This document shows positions 5,756 to 8,053 of a DNA stretch of 8,053 bases, piece by piece; position 1 is the first letter of the stretch, and every line of letters starts with the position of its first letter. The position numbers were made by a program, and so were the translations under genes. Under the pieces are notes generated by a model. That model saw nothing but the letters and a program-made list of their open reading frames with translations, did not search any database and was not told where the DNA came from. Origin of the DNA: Acidimicrobiaceae bacterium (GTDB lineage: Bacteria > Actinomycetota > Acidimicrobiia > Acidimicrobiales > Microtrichaceae); the NCBI GenBank assembly GCA_003514205.1, contig DORQ01000350.1:478-8530 (forward strand). The letters are read 5' to 3'.

Positions 5756-6265
5756 GTGTTCGTATTAGGTATCGACCCTGGGCTCTCGCGTTGCGGCTAT
5801 TGCGTGCTGCGGGTCCAGGCTCGGCAGAAAGCCGAAGCCGTGGCCCTCGGAGTGCTCGCGACACCTCCGTCTGAGCCAACTGCACGCCGGCTCGGCATGA
5901 TCTTGACTGACATTGAAGCGCTCCTTGAAGAGTTTCGCCCCCAGGCGGTTGCCCTCGAGCGTGTCCTTTTTCAGGTGAATGTCCGAACCGCGATGAGCGT
6001 TGGTCAGGCCTCGGGCATCGTGATGGCCAGCGCTGCTCGGCATGGTTGCGAGGTTGTGGAGTACTCCCCGAATCAGGTCAAACAAGTCGTGGGTGGATAT
6101 GGCAGCGCCGACAAGGCGCAGATGCAGGAAATGGTCAGGCGAATTCTGGGATTCGAGGTGGCACCCCAGCCTGCCGATGCTGCCGATGCCGCTGCAGTTG
6201 CCTTGTGCCACGTTGCCTACCAGGGGCCCCTAGCCACGCTGGCGGCAGGGAGCGCGGCGCAATGA
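5756..6265 (+). CDS. ruvC: Crossover junction endodeoxyribonuclease RuvC
   Basis: RuvC is the metal-dependent dimeric nuclease that resolves Holliday junctions by paired symmetric cuts. The 169-residue length is standard. All four acidic catalytic residues are visible: Asp7 in LGIDPGLSRCGY, Glu68 in VALERVLF, and Asp141 and Asp144 in PADAADA; His152 follows in the usual place. The FQ.N..TAMSVGQASG block (about 72-87) and YSPNQVKQ..GGYGSADK (103-120) are as in the family. The GTG at 5756 gives the exact family N-terminus. It is the first gene of ruvCAB; its TGA overlaps the ruvA start (ATGA), so RuvC and RuvA synthesis are coupled. The unit is read from the region shared with the divergent exporter. 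Confidence 0.97.
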   Translation: MFVLGIDPGLSRCGYCVLRVQARQKAEAVALGVLATPPSEPTARRLGMILTDIEALLEEFRPQAVALERVLFQVNVRTAMSVGQASGIVMASAARHGCEVVEYSPNQVKQVVGGYGSADKAQMQEMVRRILGFEVAPQPADAADAAAVALCHVAYQGPLATLAAGSAAQ

Positions 6266-6867
6266 TCGGGTCACTTCGCGGATCGCTTCTGGATCGAGTT
6301 GCTGCTGAAGTCACCATCGAGGTGGCCGGCCTCGGGTATCGCCTCGTGGTGACCCCATTCACAGCCGCATCCCTCGGCCCCATAGGTGCTGAGTGCTTTG
6401 TTTGGGTTCATCACCACATTCGAGAGGATGCCCAGACCCTGTATGGATTCTCCAACCGGGAGGAGCGCGACACCTTTGAGTTGCTCATCGGCACTCACGG
6501 TGTCGGGCCGTCATTGGGCATGGCGATCCTCGGCACGCACGATCCTTCCCGATTGCGACTCGCAGTGGCTGCTGATGATCTTGCAGCGCTGTGTCTGGTT
6601 CCAGGGGTTGGAAAAAAGACGGCGCAACGGTTGCTTGTTGAGTTGAAGTCCCGGCTCGACACCTCGGCGGTAGATCTCGGCGATGTGGTCTCGGTGGGCG
6701 ATGGGTCCGCTCTCGGGGGCGGAGCGTTGGCAGACGTACGGGAAGCATTAGTCTCCCTTGGGTACACCACCGATGAGGTTGCAGTCGCGCTGAAGGGCTG
6801 TGATCCGGCGGAGGAGGATTCAAGCGTGCTTCTGAGAGTCGCCTTGCAGCGATTGGCGGGTCGATAG
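6262..6867 (+). CDS. ruvA: Holliday junction branch migration protein RuvA
   Basis: RuvA tetramers hold the four-way junction in a flat open form and load RuvB. The 201-residue protein starts MIGSLRG as expected, with the OB-fold domain at about 1-62. Glu55 and Asp56 in the IREDAQ segment match the acidic pin of the E. coli protein. Two helix-hairpin-helix motifs follow: GTHGVGPSLGMAIL (77-90) and LVPGVGKKTAQRLL (112-125). A flexible Gly/Asp/Ser linker (about 135-154) leads to the small C-terminal RuvB-binding domain (about 155-201, with ALVSLGYTTDEV). The ATG at 6262 was chosen over upstream in-frame codons because it restores the family N-terminus; GGGAG nine bases upstream inside ruvC can serve as ribosome binding site. 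The start overlaps the ruvC stop by 4 bases. Confidence 0.97.
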   Translation: MIGSLRGSLLDRVAAEVTIEVAGLGYRLVVTPFTAASLGPIGAECFVWVHHHIREDAQTLYGFSNREERDTFELLIGTHGVGPSLGMAILGTHDPSRLRLAVAADDLAALCLVPGVGKKTAQRLLVELKSRLDTSAVDLGDVVSVGDGSALGGGALADVREALVSLGYTTDEVAVALKGCDPAEEDSSVLLRVALQRLAGR

Positions 6868-6920
6868 TGAGTGCCCATCGAATCCATCGGCCCACGATGT
6901 GCACAGAACGCGAGTTTCCG

Positions 6921-6926
6921 AAGGGA
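6921..6926 (+). promoter_or_regulatory. Ribosome binding site deciding the ruvB start
   Basis: AAGGGA sits seven bases before the ATG at 6934 and resembles AAGGAG. It supports that ATG over the in-frame GTG at 6871, which has no such site and would add 21 residues without family character. Confidence 0.55.
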
Positions 6927-6933
6927 CGCTGGT

Positions 6934-8016
6934 ATGCGAAATGAGATCCTGACCCCCTTCGCCACAGAAGAGGAAGCCTTCGAGGATGGCGCGTTCAGCC
7001 CGGCTGCGCCCTCTGAGGCAGCCCTGGAGGCCGGCAGCCTGCGTCCTCGTGATCTTGAAGAGTTCGTTGGCCAAGCTGAGCTGAAGGAACGGCTCCACAT
7101 CATTTTGGAGGCTGCTCGGCGTCGAGGACAGGCGGCTGACCACCTGCTCTTTGGTGGCCCACCCGGACTCGGAAAGACCACTCTCGCGGGAATTGTCGCG
7201 AACGAAATGGGCGTTCAGTTACACATCACCAGTGGTCCCACCCTCGAACGCGCCGGCGACCTCGCGGCGATTCTGACCAAGCTTGGTGAAGGTGATGTGC
7301 TCTTCATCGACGAGATTCATCGCCTCAGTCGTGCAGTTGAAGAGGTGCTGTATCCCGCGGTGGAAGACTTCCAACTCGACATCGTCTTGGGAAAGGGGCC
7401 AGCCGCGCGATCCTTGCGACTTGACCTTCCCCGATTCACCTTGGTCGGGGCCACAACTCGGACGGGGCTGATCACCGGACCGCTCCGTGACCGCTTTGGC
7501 CTGGTTGCCCGCCTGGAGTTCTACGAAGTATCGGATCTGGAGATGATCGTCTCCCGTGCGGCCTCGATTCTTGCGGCAGAACTTTCATCTGAGGGTGCCC
7601 TGCAGATTGCGAGAAGAAGTCGGGGCACACCTCGAATTGCGAACCGGTTACTACGTCGAGTTCGAGACTTTGCCGAGGTAACTGGCGATGGTTTCATTAC
7701 CGACATCGTTGCTTCGCGCGGACTTGAGGTGTTCGGAGTTGATGAGCTTGGTCTCGATAAGGTCGACCGAGCAGTTCTCAGCGCCCTGTGTGAGCTTTTC
7801 GGTGGTGGCCCAGTTGGGTTGTCGACACTTGCGATCGCTGTTGCTGAGCCAACGGAGACCGTTGAAGACGTGTATGAACCGTTCCTGATCCAGCAAGGGC
7901 TGTTGATGCGCACTCCACGTGGCAGGGTTGCGACACCTGCAGCCTGGCGACACATGGGGCTGATCCCGCCCCCGGCCGCCCAGGCGCTGAATTCCTCGCT
8001 CTTCGACTCCCCCTAG
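6934..8016 (+). CDS. ruvB: Holliday junction branch migration ATPase RuvB
   Basis: RuvB forms hexameric AAA+ rings that pump DNA through the RuvA-bound junction. From the ATG at 6934 the protein has 360 residues, slightly long because of an acidic Ala/Glu-rich N-terminus (about 10-35) before [13 protein letters not shown]. Seen: Walker [11 protein letters not shown] at 74-83, Walker B FIDEIHR at 124-130, the RuvA-contacting beta-hairpin region around 140-168 ([18 protein letters not shown]), sensor 1 GATTR at 172-176, the GPLRDRFG arginine-finger box at 182-189, sensor 2 around [12 protein letters not shown] (231-242), and the C-terminal winged-helix DNA-binding domain with a TPRGRVAT segment (327-334). 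The alternative GTG at 6871 is possible. The stop codon lies inside the first unit of a 17-bp tandem repeat. Confidence 0.97.
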   Translation: MRNEILTPFATEEEAFEDGAFSPAAPSEAALEAGSLRPRDLEEFVGQAELKERLHIILEAARRRGQAADHLLFGGPPGLGKTTLAGIVANEMGVQLHITSGPTLERAGDLAAILTKLGEGDVLFIDEIHRLSRAVEEVLYPAVEDFQLDIVLGKGPAARSLRLDLPRFTLVGATTRTGLITGPLRDRFGLVARLEFYEVSDLEMIVSRAASILAAELSSEGALQIARRSRGTPRIANRLLRRVRDFAEVTGDGFITDIVASRGLEVFGVDELGLDKVDRAVLSALCELFGGGPVGLSTLAIAVAEPTETVEDVYEPFLIQQGLLMRTPRGRVATPAAWRHMGLIPPPAAQALNSSLFDSP

Positions 8017-8053
8017 GTTTCGACTCCCCCTAGGTTTCAACCCGCCCTAGGTT
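8002..8053. repeat. 17-bp tandem repeat at the end of ruvB, running off the window
   Basis: The unit TTCGACTCCCCCTAGGT occurs perfectly at 8002-8018 and 8019-8035; a third copy at 8036-8052 (starting TTCAACCCGCC) matches 14 of 17 positions. The first copy encodes the last residues of RuvB (Phe-Asp-Ser-Pro) and its stop codon TAG. Every copy contains the palindrome CCTAGG. The array touches the window edge, so its length and any hairpin partner downstream are unseen. Confidence 0.85.

Noticed and set aside
6171..6188. Perfect 9-bp tandem duplication CTGCCGATG in ruvC
   Set aside because: It encodes the catalytic Ala-Asp-Ala-Ala-Asp motif, which is conserved across RuvC proteins; the repeat follows from the protein sequence and codon choice.
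6046..6261. N-terminal extension of RuvA by 72 residues
   Set aside because: The upstream frame is only the shadow of ruvC; family RuvA begins at the MIGSLRG encoded from 6262.
6495..7181. Long open frame on the - strand over ruvA/ruvB (228 codons)
   Set aside because: Ser/Arg/Pro-rich shadow translation opposite conserved ruvA and ruvB; no domain visible.
1..8053. CRISPR array, tRNA, insertion sequence or phage genes
   Set aside because: No spaced direct repeats, cloverleaf, transposase-like protein or terminal repeats were seen; genes are packed with short gaps.

Overview
The window is a run of chromosomal housekeeping genes from a moderately high-GC bacterium (my rough estimate is high-50s % GC). 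The order pdxS-pdxT-yebC-(insert)-ruvC-ruvA-ruvB, the probable leaderless starts with TAnnnT boxes, and the protein wording all suggest an actinobacterium (Actinomycetota). An Acidimicrobiia-like lineage is a reasonable guess, but it cannot be proved from this sequence alone.

Left part (1-3712, + strand): the 3' part of a DUF3048/YerB-family gene that is cut by the window edge; then pdxS and pdxT, the two subunits of the DXP-independent pyridoxal 5'-phosphate synthase; then yebC, a TACO1-family translation factor; then a thiol-peroxidase-like (AhpC/TSA, BCP/AhpE type) gene whose GTG start overlaps the end of yebC by 8 bases. The four genes pdxS to the peroxiredoxin are close enough to form one transcript.

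Middle part (3788-5628, - strand): a two-gene ABC-2 type exporter, permease and ATPase, overlapping by 4 bases (ATGA). It converges on the peroxiredoxin gene and diverges from ruvC. The 127-base divergent region carries a perfect 8-bp-arm palindrome and a second, shorter inverted repeat lying over the ruvC -10 box.

Right part (5756-8016, + strand): ruvC-ruvA-ruvB, the complete Holliday junction resolvasome. RuvAB migrates the junction and RuvC cuts it. All catalytic motifs are intact. ruvC and ruvA overlap by ATGA; ruvB probably starts at an ATG with its own ribosome binding site 66 bases after ruvA. The last 17 bases of ruvB plus flank are the first unit of a tandem repeat that continues to the window edge.

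No rRNA, tRNA, CRISPR array, insertion sequence or phage gene was seen, and no gene-free stretch exceeds 300 bases. I do not see a clearly new multi-gene system. The points most worth a second look are the 17-bp CCTAGG-containing tandem repeat at the ruvB stop codon, the palindrome between the exporter and ruvCAB, the missing ordinary start codon of pdxT (in frame with pdxS across one TAG), and the exporter ATPase without the usual Q-loop glutamine.
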